A stretch of 64,000 nucleotides of DNA from Neolewinella persica DSM 23188 (GCF_000373105.1 NZ_KB890442.1:716-64715); one strand, 5' to 3'; shown: positions 33,699 to 43,075, counted from the first letter of the stretch. A program made the numbers and translations. The notes: generated by a model not told the origin, from the letters alone.

Positions 33699-34952
33699 CT
33701 AAATAAGATCCTCCAGCCGGAATTCCACCAAAGTATATTCTCCATTCCGCTCGTATCTTATCTTGATCTTCCTGCCGGGTTTTCCCTCCAGTCGCCTGAT
33801 GATGCCGGATAGGCTAAGGAAGCCCACGGAGGTATTGTTGACCGCAACGATCCGGTCACCGACCTTAATTCCGGCCCGGTCTGCCGGACTGCCGGGTACC
33901 TTGCTGGCCACGGTATACGTGCGGAGGTTAGGACCGCCAGCGATCAATGATATTCCTGATCGGTCGAATTGAAACTTTTGCTTCCACTTACGGCCTTCGG
34001 GCCGGAAAAAGACGCGCTTGCCCGTGTAATCGATGGCCACGTTGAAGCGCTTAAGTATCCGGTTGCCGATAATGCCTTCTCGTTTATTCAGGAAATCGAG
34101 GCCGATGGTGTCCAATGGCTGGAAATAGGTAACTACGCCATTCAATTCCTTGCCGGCCAGTTCCATTTTGCGGGACCGCCCGACGCTGCCTTCCAGGCTC
34201 CCCCCGAGGCCGTTGGCGATGTAGGCAGGTACTTTTTGTACCGGCAAGTCTGTCTCCGTTGAATCTCCGTAGGTGTGCATTAAAAGCGTAAGGCCTGCGC
34301 CGGAATCAAGCAGTAGTCTGCGAACAGAGGTCTCCTTCTGGTTTACCGCAATGGGGAGTTTCAGGTAGGCACGATTTCTGATGAATAAGGAAGGAACCTC
34401 AACATGCCTGTTAGAAGGCCTGTACTTGGCCGGTTCATGCAGGATCATGATGTTACGCCGGTAATCGAACTCCACCGTAAACCGCATCAGGAAGTCTGCC
34501 CCCAAAATACCCTGAATGGAGGTGCCCGTAATTCGCTCAAAGTCGAAGTAATTTTCCTCCAACACCAGCATGGACCGGTTGCGGGCCAGCAGGCGATCAG
34601 CAAGCCTGAGGTCGATACCGGTGGCGAGGTAGGCAGTCATGGAGTTTTCCACGTCGGCTCCACGTACCTGAAAAGTCCTGCGATAACTGATGTTGAGCAT
34701 GTCAGTGATCTCCTTCTCCAACAGAATGGTGTTCTCCGCCCCGGTGTCAATGATGAAACGGAGGGGAAGGACGTTGTCGAGCAAAATCGAAATGACCATG
34801 AAATCGTTTTCGATATCAAAAGGTAACTCGATGCGCTTGTATTTGCCCAACACCTTGAGGTCTAGCCGCTGGCCAAACATTGCTCCTGAGCAAAAGGCGA
34901 ACAACAGGCCCAGGATTAAGATCCGAAAATAAATCCCGTGAAAGGTTGGCAT
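33699..34952 (-). CDS. Secreted retropepsin-like aspartyl protease with PDZ domain
   Basis: The ATG at 34952 gives a signal peptide (FRILILGLLFAFCSGAMFGQ). Two aspartyl-protease halves follow: the first with IIDTGAENTILL (D69), the second with LLLDSGAGLTLL at about 215, as in fused retropepsin-like lobes. A C-terminal PDZ domain spans about 330-410 (VPGSPADRAGIKVGDRIVAVN). The plan fits the gag-asp_proteas/PDZ proteins common in Bacteroidota, whose substrates are largely unknown. The protein acts in the periplasm or beyond. It stands alone, with a 450-bp spacer separating it from susC. Confidence 0.87.
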   Translation of the reverse strand: MPTFHGIYFRILILGLLFAFCSGAMFGQRLDLKVLGKYKRIELPFDIENDFMVISILLDNVLPLRFIIDTGAENTILLEKEITDMLNISYRRTFQVRGADVENSMTAYLATGIDLRLADRLLARNRSMLVLEENYFDFERITGTSIQGILGADFLMRFTVEFDYRRNIMILHEPAKYRPSNRHVEVPSLFIRNRAYLKLPIAVNQKETSVRRLLLDSGAGLTLLMHTYGDSTETDLPVQKVPAYIANGLGGSLEGSVGRSRKMELAGKELNGVVTYFQPLDTIGLDFLNKREGIIGNRILKRFNVAIDYTGKRVFFRPEGRKWKQKFQFDRSGISLIAGGPNLRTYTVASKVPGSPADRAGIKVGDRIVAVNNTSVGFLSLSGIIRRLEGKPGRKIKIRYERNGEYTLVEFRLEDLI

Positions 34953-35406
34953 GTCGATTTTAAATATGGTAATAGCCTGCACTGCGGAAAGATAAATACA
35001 AATACAGAAGCAGCGCTTTTCGAACCTGTTCGTTAAAGCTACGTTAAATAGTGTGGAGCCATAAAAAAGGCGTCACTACCCTGATCTAATGGGCATTTTG
35101 GAAAAAATGTCGCTTCAGGGCTTGGTTCTAAGCATTCGATTGCACACATTTGCAGAATGTTTTAAACATGTTTACGGGGCCTGTCTCCAAAAAGATCTTC
35201 ATTGATCAGGATAGCAGGGTCTTAGTTTTAGGTTTTACTCGAAAAGCATTTTACGATCATGCAAAGCTCTAAATCCAGTATGCCCAGCGCTGCTGGCTCA
35301 GTATGTGATATTGCTTTCCTCTCGGCAATTTCGTGGTTGCTGACCGATTCGGTCATTGGCTTCCGCGTTCAAATACAACAATATTTTTTCAACATCAAGT
35401 AGTAGT
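34953..35406. other. Long spacer upstream of susC
   Basis: No gene is seen in this 454-bp divergent spacer. It holds a perfect 15-bp palindrome TGACCGA-T-TCGGTCA (35341-35355) and a possible promoter for susC: TTG at 35356-35358 and TATTTTTT at 35382-35389. Spacing and box are only partly canonical. Confidence 0.5.
35341..35355. promoter_or_regulatory. 15-bp palindrome before susC, candidate operator
   Basis: TGACCGATTCGGTCA is a perfect 7-1-7 dyad 51 bp before the susC start codon, directly next to a possible -33 TTG. Confidence 0.45.
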
Positions 35407-38400
35407 ATGAAGCTTATTACCAACCACATCATGCGTGGTTGCCTTTTCGCCATGCTCGTTTTATTTACCGGTGCCCTCGTAGCACAGACAGCGGTAACAG
35501 GAACGATCACGGACGCGGAAAACGGCGACCCATTAATTGGTGCCAGCATTCTAGTTGCAGGCACTTCCACAGGTACAGTTACCGACTTCGACGGTAACTT
35601 TTCCCTCAACGTGCCGGCCAATGCCGAAGCACTCGTTATTTCTTACACTGGTTACTCCACGCAAACTATTCCGTTTACTGGCCAAACCACGCTCAATATT
35701 CAGCTTGCTTCGGGAGAACTCCTGGAGGAAGTCGTCGTTGTTGGTTACGGTACCGTTACCCAGAAACAGGTGACTAGTGCAGTAACGACCATTGAGTCAA
35801 AGGATTTCAACGCCGGTAACATCAATGATCCTACCCAGCTCATCCAGGGTAAGGTTGCTGGTCTGACCATCTCTAAGCCAGGTGGCAACGCTAACGGAGG
35901 TTCTACTATCCGTCTGCGTGGTCTGTCCAGCTTCGGTGGTAACTCCAGCCCCCTGATCATCATTGACGGTGTAGTTGGTGCCAACCTTAATACGGTTGAC
36001 CCTGCTGACATCGAGTCGGTTAACGTATTGAAGGACGGTTCTGCCGCTGCCATTTACGGTATCCAGGCTTCTGCCGGTGTAATCATCGTTACCACCAAGA
36101 AAGGCCAGTCCGGCAAGGGCCAGCTGAACTACCGTGCTTACGTATCTGCCGAGTCTATCGCCGCAGCTCCGGAAGTAGCCGGTCGGGACGAATACCTCCG
36201 CCTCATCGGTGCCGCCGCTGACATCAACCGCGCGCAGAACCCAGGCCAGGATTTACCCACTTCTGCTGACGTTCGTGCCCAGAACGACTTTGGTGGCGAA
36301 ACCGATTGGATCGATGCCGTTACTCGTACCGGTATTTCCAACGTTCATAACCTCAGCTACTCTGGTGGCACTGGTGGTACCACCTACCGTGCCTCGGTCA
36401 ATTACCGTAATATTGAGGGTATTGGTTTCCAGAATGACGGATTCAACCAACTCAACGGTCGCCTTAGTGTTACCCAAAAAGCAGTAAATGATCGGCTTAC
36501 GCTCAGCATCGATGTAACCGCTACGGATAAGAACCAGCAGTTCATGGACCCGAACGTATTCAAGTTCGCAACTACCTATAACCCAACCGCTCCCATTCGC
36601 GTGAGTGATCCGGGCTATAACGTGCCTCAGGCAGTAGTCGACAACAGCAATGACATCTACGGTGGTTTCTTCGAAATCGATAACTTCGACTACAACAACC
36701 CCTTCGCAATTGCTGCCACGTCAACTGCCAGCCGTAAGCAGAGTAACCTGTTGTACAGCATGCGTGCAGGATTTGACCTTACCGATGACATTAACATCCA
36801 GGCAGCTTATTCTCGTAACAGAGAGTCTGGCCTGAGTGGTAACTTCGCCAGCCAGTCTAGCCGCTTAATTGGTGGTGCTGCCGGATCACAGGACCGTAAA
36901 GGTTTTGCCAGTCGTAACACCAACAATGACAATAACGAACTCGTTGAGATCACCGGTACTTACGACCTGGACCTGGGAAGTAACAGCCTGGAACTCCTTG
37001 CCGGTTACTCCTGGCAGGAATACAACTTCCAGGGCTTCGGTGCCAGTGGTCGTGGTCTTCCTTCGGACGCTTTTGGTTTTGATAACCTGGGAACTCTGGC
37101 TGATATCGCCGGTGGCCAAATCGGCCTGTTCAGTTACCAGCAGGCTTACCGCGTGATCGGCTTCTTCGGTCGTGCCCGCCTCGGTATCGGTACTGCCTAC
37201 AACATTACTGCTTCCGTTCGTCGTGACGGTACCAGCCGTAACGGTCCTGAGAATAAGTGGGACATCTTCCCCGCTATTTCTGCCAGTGCTGACCTCGTTG
37301 ACGCCCTTGACCTGACCGGACCTAACTCGCTGAAACTACGCGCAGGTTACGGTATCACCGGTTCATTACCAAATGGTAACTATGGCTACCTGCAGACCTT
37401 CGGTACGCAAGGCCAGGTACCTTTCGGCGGAGGCTTTGTTACGACGCTCGGCCCAACCTCAAACGCTAACCCTAACCTCAGGTTTGAGAAAAAGGGAGAA
37501 TTCAACGCAGGCCTTGACTTTGCCTTCCTGGATTACAAGTTGACGGGTACCCTTGATTTCTACACCCGTACTACCCGTGACCTGATCACGAACGTGCAGG
37601 TACCTAGCCCACCGTTCCTGTTTGGTAATGTGGAAGCTAACCTCAACAATGTTGATTTGATCAACACTGGTGTTGAATTGTCTCTTGGTTACCAGATTGG
37701 TGACGTAGGTGGTGAAGGCTTCGGCTGGGAACCTAGCCTGACTTTCTCTACTTTCAGCACGAAGCTGGAAGATAATGGTGAAGTACCAGACTTTAACTTC
37801 GGTGCCGGTGGTGTGGAGATCTTCCAGAGTTCTACCCCAGGTTCTCCCGGACAGAACGGCGATCCTATCTCTCAGGTAGTAGTAGGTGAAGAATTTGGAG
37901 GGATTTACACACGTCAACTCGACGTGGAAGCGTCTCAGGCTGCTGGCCAGTACGTTTTCATCGGTGATGAAAATGATAAGGTGTTGGTTGGAAACGGCCT
38001 GCCTGACTTCAGCATCGGTTTTGCCAATACCTTCAACTACGGTAACCTCGATTTCAACTTCTTCCTGCGTGGTGACTTCGGCCACTCGATTGCCAACATG
38101 CCGGCTAACTTTTACGGTCAGCACGGTAACGCGATTAGCCGCCCACTGGACAACCTGATCGTTACTGATCGTTTCCTGGAAGGCATCATCAGTGCCCCTA
38201 AGTTCTCCGATTACTTCGTAGAAAAGGCAAGCTTCCTCGCTCTGGACAACGTCCAGCTCGGTTACAATTTTGACCTTGGTGAAGGCACAGGCTTTGATAA
38301 CATCCGCGTTTACGTAGCTGGTCAGAACCTGTTCTACATTACCGATTACTCCGGTGTTGACCCTAACGTTCGTTTCATCGATGACCAGAACGGTAACGGC

Positions 38401-38502
38401 TTCGCCGACAACGGTGAAAATGCACTGACGCCCGGTATCGACCGTCGGAGTACCTTCTTCCGTACGCGTACCCTTACTGCGGGTATCAGTGTAGGATTTT
38501 AA
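35407..38502 (+). CDS. SusC/RagA-family TonB-dependent outer-membrane transporter
   Basis: The protein forms the outer-membrane channel that, with its SusD lid, imports large nutrients using TonB energy. The ATG at 35407 gives a signal peptide (MRGCLFAMLVLFTGALVAQ region), then a carboxypeptidase-regulatory-like domain (VTGTITDAENGDPLIGASIL), a TonB-box/plug segment (EEVVVVGYGTVTQKQVTSAV, IRLRGLSSFGG, PLIIIDGV) and a barrel to the aromatic C terminus. At 1031 aa it is typical. Codons are strongly biased to CGT, GGT, GCT and AAC, unlike the neighbours, which suggests high expression. The substrate cannot be read from the locus, as no glycan enzymes or regulators lie beside it. Confidence 0.95.
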   Translation: MKLITNHIMRGCLFAMLVLFTGALVAQTAVTGTITDAENGDPLIGASILVAGTSTGTVTDFDGNFSLNVPANAEALVISYTGYSTQTIPFTGQTTLNIQLASGELLEEVVVVGYGTVTQKQVTSAVTTIESKDFNAGNINDPTQLIQGKVAGLTISKPGGNANGGSTIRLRGLSSFGGNSSPLIIIDGVVGANLNTVDPADIESVNVLKDGSAAAIYGIQASAGVIIVTTKKGQSGKGQLNYRAYVSAESIAAAPEVAGRDEYLRLIGAAADINRAQNPGQDLPTSADVRAQNDFGGETDWIDAVTRTGISNVHNLSYSGGTGGTTYRASVNYRNIEGIGFQNDGFNQLNGRLSVTQKAVNDRLTLSIDVTATDKNQQFMDPNVFKFATTYNPTAPIRVSDPGYNVPQAVVDNSNDIYGGFFEIDNFDYNNPFAIAATSTASRKQSNLLYSMRAGFDLTDDINIQAAYSRNRESGLSGNFASQSSRLIGGAAGSQDRKGFASRNTNNDNNELVEITGTYDLDLGSNSLELLAGYSWQEYNFQGFGASGRGLPSDAFGFDNLGTLADIAGGQIGLFSYQQAYRVIGFFGRARLGIGTAYNITASVRRDGTSRNGPENKWDIFPAISASADLVDALDLTGPNSLKLRAGYGITGSLPNGNYGYLQTFGTQGQVPFGGGFVTTLGPTSNANPNLRFEKKGEFNAGLDFAFLDYKLTGTLDFYTRTTRDLITNVQVPSPPFLFGNVEANLNNVDLINTGVELSLGYQIGDVGGEGFGWEPSLTFSTFSTKLEDNGEVPDFNFGAGGVEIFQSSTPGSPGQNGDPISQVVVGEEFGGIYTRQLDVEASQAAGQYVFIGDENDKVLVGNGLPDFSIGFANTFNYGNLDFNFFLRGDFGHSIANMPANFYGQHGNAISRPLDNLIVTDRFLEGIISAPKFSDYFVEKASFLALDNVQLGYNFDLGEGTGFDNIRVYVAGQNLFYITDYSGVDPNVRFIDDQNGNGFADNGENALTPGIDRRSTFFRTRTLTAGISVGF

Positions 38503-38604
38503 TCAGTAGTAACTATCATTTCGAAAAATCGAAGCGTCATTGAAGTAGGGGGAAGTTTTTAATTCCCTTCCTCCTGCTTCAATTCACGCCAAAATCTGCA
38601 TAAA

Positions 38605-40179
38605 ATGCAAAAATTACTTAAATTCAGGGTATTCACAGTGCTGCTACTCAGCATGATGATGATCCCTTTCAATTCCTGTACGGATCTGGAACCGGAAGTG
38701 TTTTCCGACCTCACTCCGGCCAACTTCCCGGCTTCCCGTGCCGACCTGGTAACTTCCTACCTATCTTGCTACACCCGGCTTTATCCGATGATGAACCACG
38801 GTGGTTACATGTCCATCCAGGAAGTTTCTTCCGATGAGATCATGATTCCACAGCGTGGTTCTGACTGGTTCGATGGTGGCATTTGGCTGCGTACGCACCG
38901 CCACACTTTTGATCCAACCGACGGACAGTACAACGGTTCATGGACTTTCCTTTACCAGGGTGTCCTGCAGGCGAACTCTGTAATCGCAGCCATCAAAGGC
39001 TCCGATGCGCTTTCTGAAGCTGAGAAGGCTCCATTTGTCGCTGAGCTTCGCTCTCTCCGTGCTTATTTCTACTTCCTGCTGGCAGACTCTTTCGGTAGTG
39101 TGCCACTGGTAACTGAAGATTCTGACCCCGCTGACATTGAGCCAATGGCAACGCCTCGTGCTGATGTATTCAACTTTGCGGTTAGCGAGCTTAATGCTTC
39201 TGCTGCCGATCTTTCCCGTGAAACTGGCGGTGCTACTTACGGTAAGATCAACTACTGGGCCAACCGTGCTATCCTCAGCCGGGTACTGCTCAATGCTGAA
39301 GTTATGACTGGTACTGCTCAGTGGGCTGCTGCTGAAGCTGCTGCTGATGAAGTAATCAACAGCAACACTTACTCGCTGGAAGCTAACTACTTCACCAACT
39401 TCGATCCTGATAACGATAACGGTCTCACGGGTACTTCCGAAGGACTTTGGGTAATTCCTTACGATGCACCCGCCGTTGCCGGTGGTTTCAACCTCGTACA
39501 GATGACCCTGCACTACTCTAGTCAGGCAACCTTCAACACCCAGGATCAACCCTGGAACGGTTACTGTACGCTACAAGAGTTCTACGAAAGCTACGATGAT
39601 AGTGATAAGCGTAAAGGCGTTTCTGGTAACCAACAGATTCGCGGTAACTTCCTTGCTGGTCCTCAGTTCGCTGCTGACGGTGTTACACCAGTAACCGACG
39701 GTACGGCTGATGATCCCGGTGGTCTCGAATTGGTGTTTACCCCAGAGGTGAACAACCTGGAGCCTAACGCCTTCCGTCAGGCAGGTGCGCGTGTCTTCAA
39801 GTATGGCTACGAAATCGGTACGCCAAACACTATGAGAAATGACTTCCCCATCATCCGTTACGCTGAAGTGCTGATGAACAAGGCGGAAGCCATGATGCGT
39901 CAGAACAAGGGTGGTTACTCCATGTTCGTGAACATGGTTCGTAGCCGTGCGGAACTTGGTGACCTGACCGATGGTGAGATCACTGCTGATGTCATGCTCG
40001 CTGAACGTGGCCGTGAATTCTTCTACGAAGGTACTCGTCGTCAGGACCTGATCCGCTTCGGCCAGTTCGGTGCAGGTTGGTTCGCGTTCTCCGGCTCTGA
40101 TGCCACTAAGAACATCTTCCCGATCCCACAGCCGCAGCTGAATGCTAACCGGAATCTTACGCAGAACCCTGGTTACTAG
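38605..40179 (+). CDS. SusD/RagB-family nutrient-binding lipoprotein
   Basis: A lipoprotein (lipobox FNSC after a signal of about 24 residues) of the SusD/RagB family, 524 aa. It is the hinged surface lid of the SusC channel. Typical features are TPR-like helices in the first half (AELRSLRAYFYFLLADSFGSVPLV) and the conserved C-terminal RYAEVLMNKAEAM, LAERGREFFYEGTRRQDLIRFG and IPQPQLNANRNLTQNPGY. It follows susC by 102 bp with the same codon bias, so they form one transcription unit, ended by the hairpin at 40240. The ligand is unknown. Confidence 0.95.
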   Translation: MQKLLKFRVFTVLLLSMMMIPFNSCTDLEPEVFSDLTPANFPASRADLVTSYLSCYTRLYPMMNHGGYMSIQEVSSDEIMIPQRGSDWFDGGIWLRTHRHTFDPTDGQYNGSWTFLYQGVLQANSVIAAIKGSDALSEAEKAPFVAELRSLRAYFYFLLADSFGSVPLVTEDSDPADIEPMATPRADVFNFAVSELNASAADLSRETGGATYGKINYWANRAILSRVLLNAEVMTGTAQWAAAEAAADEVINSNTYSLEANYFTNFDPDNDNGLTGTSEGLWVIPYDAPAVAGGFNLVQMTLHYSSQATFNTQDQPWNGYCTLQEFYESYDDSDKRKGVSGNQQIRGNFLAGPQFAADGVTPVTDGTADDPGGLELVFTPEVNNLEPNAFRQAGARVFKYGYEIGTPNTMRNDFPIIRYAEVLMNKAEAMMRQNKGGYSMFVNMVRSRAELGDLTDGEITADVMLAERGREFFYEGTRRQDLIRFGQFGAGWFAFSGSDATKNIFPIPQPQLNANRNLTQNPGY

Positions 40180-40587
40180 TCAAGTTTTCTTGTTGTCGAG
40201 TTATCGGCTGATTTTCTAAGTCGATAAGTACAACAATTTGAACGCCTCTCTTCGGACTTCCGGGGGGAGGCGTTCGTGTTTGGGGTTTATGCCCAGCAGC
40301 AGTAGGCACATTGGGGCGACGGCGCGCGGGTATAGGGCAAAGGATTTTAGAAGCAGGGTTCAGAAATTGGTGATTGGTTTCAGCTGTTCCCACCCACTTA
40401 ACGATTCGTTAGCCATTGGCCTCCAAGCGCCTTGTGGCTAGCTATGTTGGGTGGTTGTGCTCTGTAACGGTGTTCTTGATATAAGCCTCCTGAAACTGGA
40501 GTATACTAAGGGTCGAAAAACTGAGAACAACAATTTCTACTCCTTCCAATTTGGATAATTCCTTTTCATATCCCTACCTTGCACCCA
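40180..40587. other. Spacer between susD and the trp leader
   Basis: No gene is seen. It contains the susCD terminator (40240-40276) and at its end the probable trp promoter: TTG within CAATTTGGATAA near 40548 and TACCTTGC close to 40577, roughly 20 bp apart. If right, transcripts would start very close to the leader-peptide ATG. Confidence 0.45.
40240..40276 (+). terminator. Terminator hairpin behind susD
   Basis: GAACGCCTC (left) and GAGGCGTTC (right) form a perfect 9-bp stem with a loop of about 18 nt, followed by GTGTTTGGGGTTT. The T-run is weak but position and stem fit the end of the susCD transcript. Confidence 0.6.
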
Positions 40588-40647
40588 ATGCAAACAACAA
40601 CCCAAAATAACTGGTGGTGGCTTTCAGATACTCTCCGAGCATCCTAA
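40588..40647 (+). CDS. trpL: trp leader peptide with three tandem Trp codons
   Basis: The 19-codon frame reads MQTTTQNNWWWLSDTLRAS and ends TAA. Three consecutive TGG codons (40612-40620) are followed after 60 nt by a terminator hairpin and then trpE, the classic plan of attenuation. The probable promoter places the transcript start very near the ATG, so the leader may be translated without a ribosome-binding site. It is too short for gene finders. The peptide itself need have no function; ribosome stalling on the Trp codons is the signal. Confidence 0.82.
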   Translation: MQTTTQNNWWWLSDTLRAS

Positions 40648-40712
40648 GCGGCCTTGTTTGTGTAAAACAAAGAAAATTTAAGCCCGTCGGATCGCTCCGA
40701 CGGGCTTTTTTT
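40637..40712 (+). promoter_or_regulatory. trp attenuator: antiterminator arm and terminator hairpin
   Basis: AGCCCGTCGGA (40681-40691) pairs with TCCGACGGGCT (40696-40706) and is followed by a T7 run (to 40712), a strong terminator. An alternative pairing joins GAGCATCC (40637-40644) to GGATCGCTC (40689-40697) with one bulged C; it would break the terminator. A ribosome stalled at the Trp codons leaves 40637-40644 free; one reaching the stop at 40645 covers it. This gives the expected response to Trp supply. Confidence 0.75.
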
Positions 40713-40750
40713 GTGCCCGCTACGGAATGATCCGCACAACAACCTAACGT

Positions 40751-42178
40751 ATGTCTACCATTATTGAAGCGCCGCCGGCCACCAAAATCAACGTTCGAAC
40801 GAAGCGCCTGACGGCTGATCATCTGACGCCCGTCATGCTGTACCTGTCCGTCCGCGACCAGTTTACCGATCCGGTGCTGCTGGAATCCAACGAAAGCCGG
40901 GACAACGAGCATTACTACTCGATTGTGGGGCTGGAAACGTTGGCCTCCTTCACCGTAAATGAAGGCGTCATTACCAGGCAGCAGCTCGGCCAGTGGGGCC
41001 AGGAGGAAGCGGTCGAGCATGTCGATACGGTCTCCCGGCGGCTGCATGAGTTTCTGGGGAGTTTTGACATCAGTTATCCGGAAGAATTGCCGCTGGCCAA
41101 GCAGTTCAACGGCCTCATCGGGCACACGAATTTCGAAGGTGTCCAGTATTTTGACACGCTAAAATTCGACAACCCAAAGGTGCTCCGGGCACCTGACTTG
41201 CGCTATCACTTGTACCGCTACATTCTGGTGTTCCACCATTACCGGGATGAATTGCTGATCATCGAAAACCTGCCCGAGGGCGAAGAAAGTGGCATGGCTA
41301 AGGTAGAAGCCGCCATCAAACGCGGCGGCGGTGTGCACCCCTTTAAGCGGCAAGGCGAGGAAAGCAGTAACATGACGGATGAGGCTTACAAAGAGCTCGT
41401 CGCCCTGGGCAAACACCACTGTAGGGTAGGGGACGTGTTCCAGATCGTGCTGAGCCGGCAGTTTCAACAGTCCTTCCGGGGAGATGAGTTCCAGGTATAT
41501 CGGGCGCTGCGGAGCATCAACCCGTCGCCCTACCTGTTTTACTTCGACTATGGCGACTACCGCATCATGGGCTCCAGCCCCGAGAGCCAGATGGTCATTG
41601 GCGGCGGCAAAGCCCGCCTCAACCCCATCGCAGGCACTTACCGCCGCACGGGAGACAAAATAAAAGACGATATCGCCACTCAAAAGCTTTTGGCAGACCC
41701 AAAAGAAAACGCCGAACACGTCATGCTCGTCGACCTGGCGCGCAACGATCTGAGCCGACACACCAAGCGGGTTAAGGTAAAGAGCCTTCGGGAGGTGCAC
41801 TATTACAGCCACGTCATCCACTTAGTATCAACTGTCGAAGGGGAACTGGAAAATGAGGACCAGGCGGTCCGGATCTTCGGTGATACTTTCCCCGCTGGCA
41901 CGCTTTCCGGCGCACCCAAGTACAAGGCCATCGAACTGATCAACAAATACGAGAACCAACAACGGGGCTTCTATGGTGGTGCCATCGGTTTCATAGACTT
42001 CAACGGAGGCATGAACCAGGCCATCCTGATCCGGTCTTTCTTCAGCCAGGACAATACCCTGTTTTACCAGGCTGGGGCCGGAGTAGTAGCGGCCAGTAAC
42101 GAAGAAAGCGAGATGCGGGAAGTTTACCATAAGCTGGGCGCCTTAACGAAGGCGCTTGACAAAGCAGAAAACCTATGA
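40751..42178 (+). CDS. trpE: Anthranilate synthase component I
   Basis: TrpE makes anthranilate from chorismate, using ammonia from TrpG. The 475-aa protein has the family C-terminal catalytic core: VGDVFQIVLSRQF, PSPYLFYFDYGDYRIMGSSPESQM, PIAGTYRRTGD, ENAEHVMLVDLARNDLSRH, FPAGTLSGAPKYKAIELI and YGGAIGFIDFNG. LLESNES near residue 47 matches the LLES element that binds tryptophan for feedback inhibition. The gene is preceded by the leader-attenuator, so both feedback and attenuation should act. trpG follows after a 190-bp spacer with hairpins. Confidence 0.96.
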   Translation: MSTIIEAPPATKINVRTKRLTADHLTPVMLYLSVRDQFTDPVLLESNESRDNEHYYSIVGLETLASFTVNEGVITRQQLGQWGQEEAVEHVDTVSRRLHEFLGSFDISYPEELPLAKQFNGLIGHTNFEGVQYFDTLKFDNPKVLRAPDLRYHLYRYILVFHHYRDELLIIENLPEGEESGMAKVEAAIKRGGGVHPFKRQGEESSNMTDEAYKELVALGKHHCRVGDVFQIVLSRQFQQSFRGDEFQVYRALRSINPSPYLFYFDYGDYRIMGSSPESQMVIGGGKARLNPIAGTYRRTGDKIKDDIATQKLLADPKENAEHVMLVDLARNDLSRHTKRVKVKSLREVHYYSHVIHLVSTVEGELENEDQAVRIFGDTFPAGTLSGAPKYKAIELINKYENQQRGFYGGAIGFIDFNGGMNQAILIRSFFSQDNTLFYQAGAGVVAASNEESEMREVYHKLGALTKALDKAENL

Positions 42179-42186
42179 CAGATGCC

Positions 42187-42355
42187 AGATCCCGGAGGGA
42201 TCAAATCGTTTTAACCCCGGACGAAGCCAGTGACGTAGTCACGGGCGCAGTCCGGGGATACCTGACTCCCGACCGCGCAGCGGTCTAACCATCTTTACCC
42301 CGGAGGATGCGAGTGCAAAGCACGAGCGTAGTACGGGGGGTGCGGGCGCAGCCCG
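42187..42355. repeat. Run of hairpins between trpE and trpG
   Basis: GATCCC-GGA-GGGATC (42187-42201), CCCCGGAC..GTCCGGGG (about 42217-42260), an imperfect ACCCCGGAG..TACGGGGGGT stem (about 42297-42342) and TGCGGGCGCAGCCCGCA follow one another. The second and third share the words CCGGAnGAnGC and GACGTAGT/GCGTAGTAC, suggesting related copies. They could stabilise or process the mRNA. Confidence 0.6.
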
Positions 42356-42369
42356 CAGAATACAAACAA

Positions 42370-42975
42370 ATGAAAATACTAATCCTAGACAATTACGACT
42401 CCTTCACCTACAACCTGGTGCAGTACATCGAAGAAGAAACCGGTCAGGGGATCGACGTCTTTCGCAACGATAAAATCAGCCTCGACGCCGTGGCGAAGTA
42501 TGATCTCATCGTCCTGTCTCCAGGGCCAGGGGTGCCGGCGGAAGCCGGCATCATGCCAGCGCTGATCAAACGGTATGCCGGGGAGAAGGCGATATTAGGC
42601 GTTTGCCTGGGGCACCAGGCGATCGGAGAAGCATTCGGAGGAGAGCTGATCAATTTGGAGCAAGTCCATCACGGCATTGAAACCGAAATGGAACGAACTA
42701 AAACCGACGACATTTTATTTGCTGGAGTTCCGGAGAAGTTCAACGCCGGTCGTTATCATAGTTGGGTAATTGACCCGAAAACGATGCCCAAAGAACTGGA
42801 GGTCACGGCTACCGGAGAATATGGCGGTATAATGGCTATGCAACACCGGGAGTTCCCGATCTTTGGGGTTCAGTTTCACCCGGAGAGCATCATGACCGAG
42901 CATGGTCGGTTAATGATCCGGAATCTGTTGAAGTATGTTGCTGGGCTGGTAGTCCCGGAAGAACTTCCGGCCTAA
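42370..42975 (+). CDS. trpG: Anthranilate synthase component II (glutamine amidotransferase)
   Basis: TrpG releases ammonia from glutamine for TrpE (and in many species serves PabB as well). The ATG at 42370 (MKILILDNYDSFTYNLVQY) is the family start; the frame open from 42307 runs through repeats and is not used. The class I triad is visible: Cys in GVCLGHQAIGEAFGG, His and Glu in GVQFHPESIMTEHG. At 201 aa it is typical. A strong hairpin with a T-run starts within its stop codon, so the trpEG message probably ends here. Confidence 0.95.
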   Translation: MKILILDNYDSFTYNLVQYIEEETGQGIDVFRNDKISLDAVAKYDLIVLSPGPGVPAEAGIMPALIKRYAGEKAILGVCLGHQAIGEAFGGELINLEQVHHGIETEMERTKTDDILFAGVPEKFNAGRYHSWVIDPKTMPKELEVTATGEYGGIMAMQHREFPIFGVQFHPESIMTEHGRLMIRNLLKYVAGLVVPEELPA

Positions 42976-43024
42976 CGAGGGGTGTGGTGGCGATCCGGAG
43001 GATCCCACAGACCCCTCGTTTTCG
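42974..43024 (+). terminator. Rho-independent terminator behind trpG
   Basis: AACGAGGGGT (42974-42983) pairs with ACCCCTCGTT (43011-43020), with an inner GATCC-GGA-GGATC stem, followed by TTCGTTG. It overlaps the trpG stop codon and separates trpEG from trpBA. Confidence 0.75.
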
Positions 43025-43054
43025 TTGTTGCGGATTGCTCCAAAAACCTTTCTA

Positions 43055-43073
43055 TGCACCTGCGGCAGCGCCC
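43055..43073 (-). repeat. GC-rich dispersed repeat, copy 14
   Basis: TGCACCTGCGGCAGCGCCC, between the trpG terminator and the trpB upstream dyads. Confidence 0.8.
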
Positions 43074-43075
43074 TG

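Noticed and set aside
37459-38124. Open frame antisense to susC
   Set aside because: It follows from codon bias in susC; no start signal or domain.
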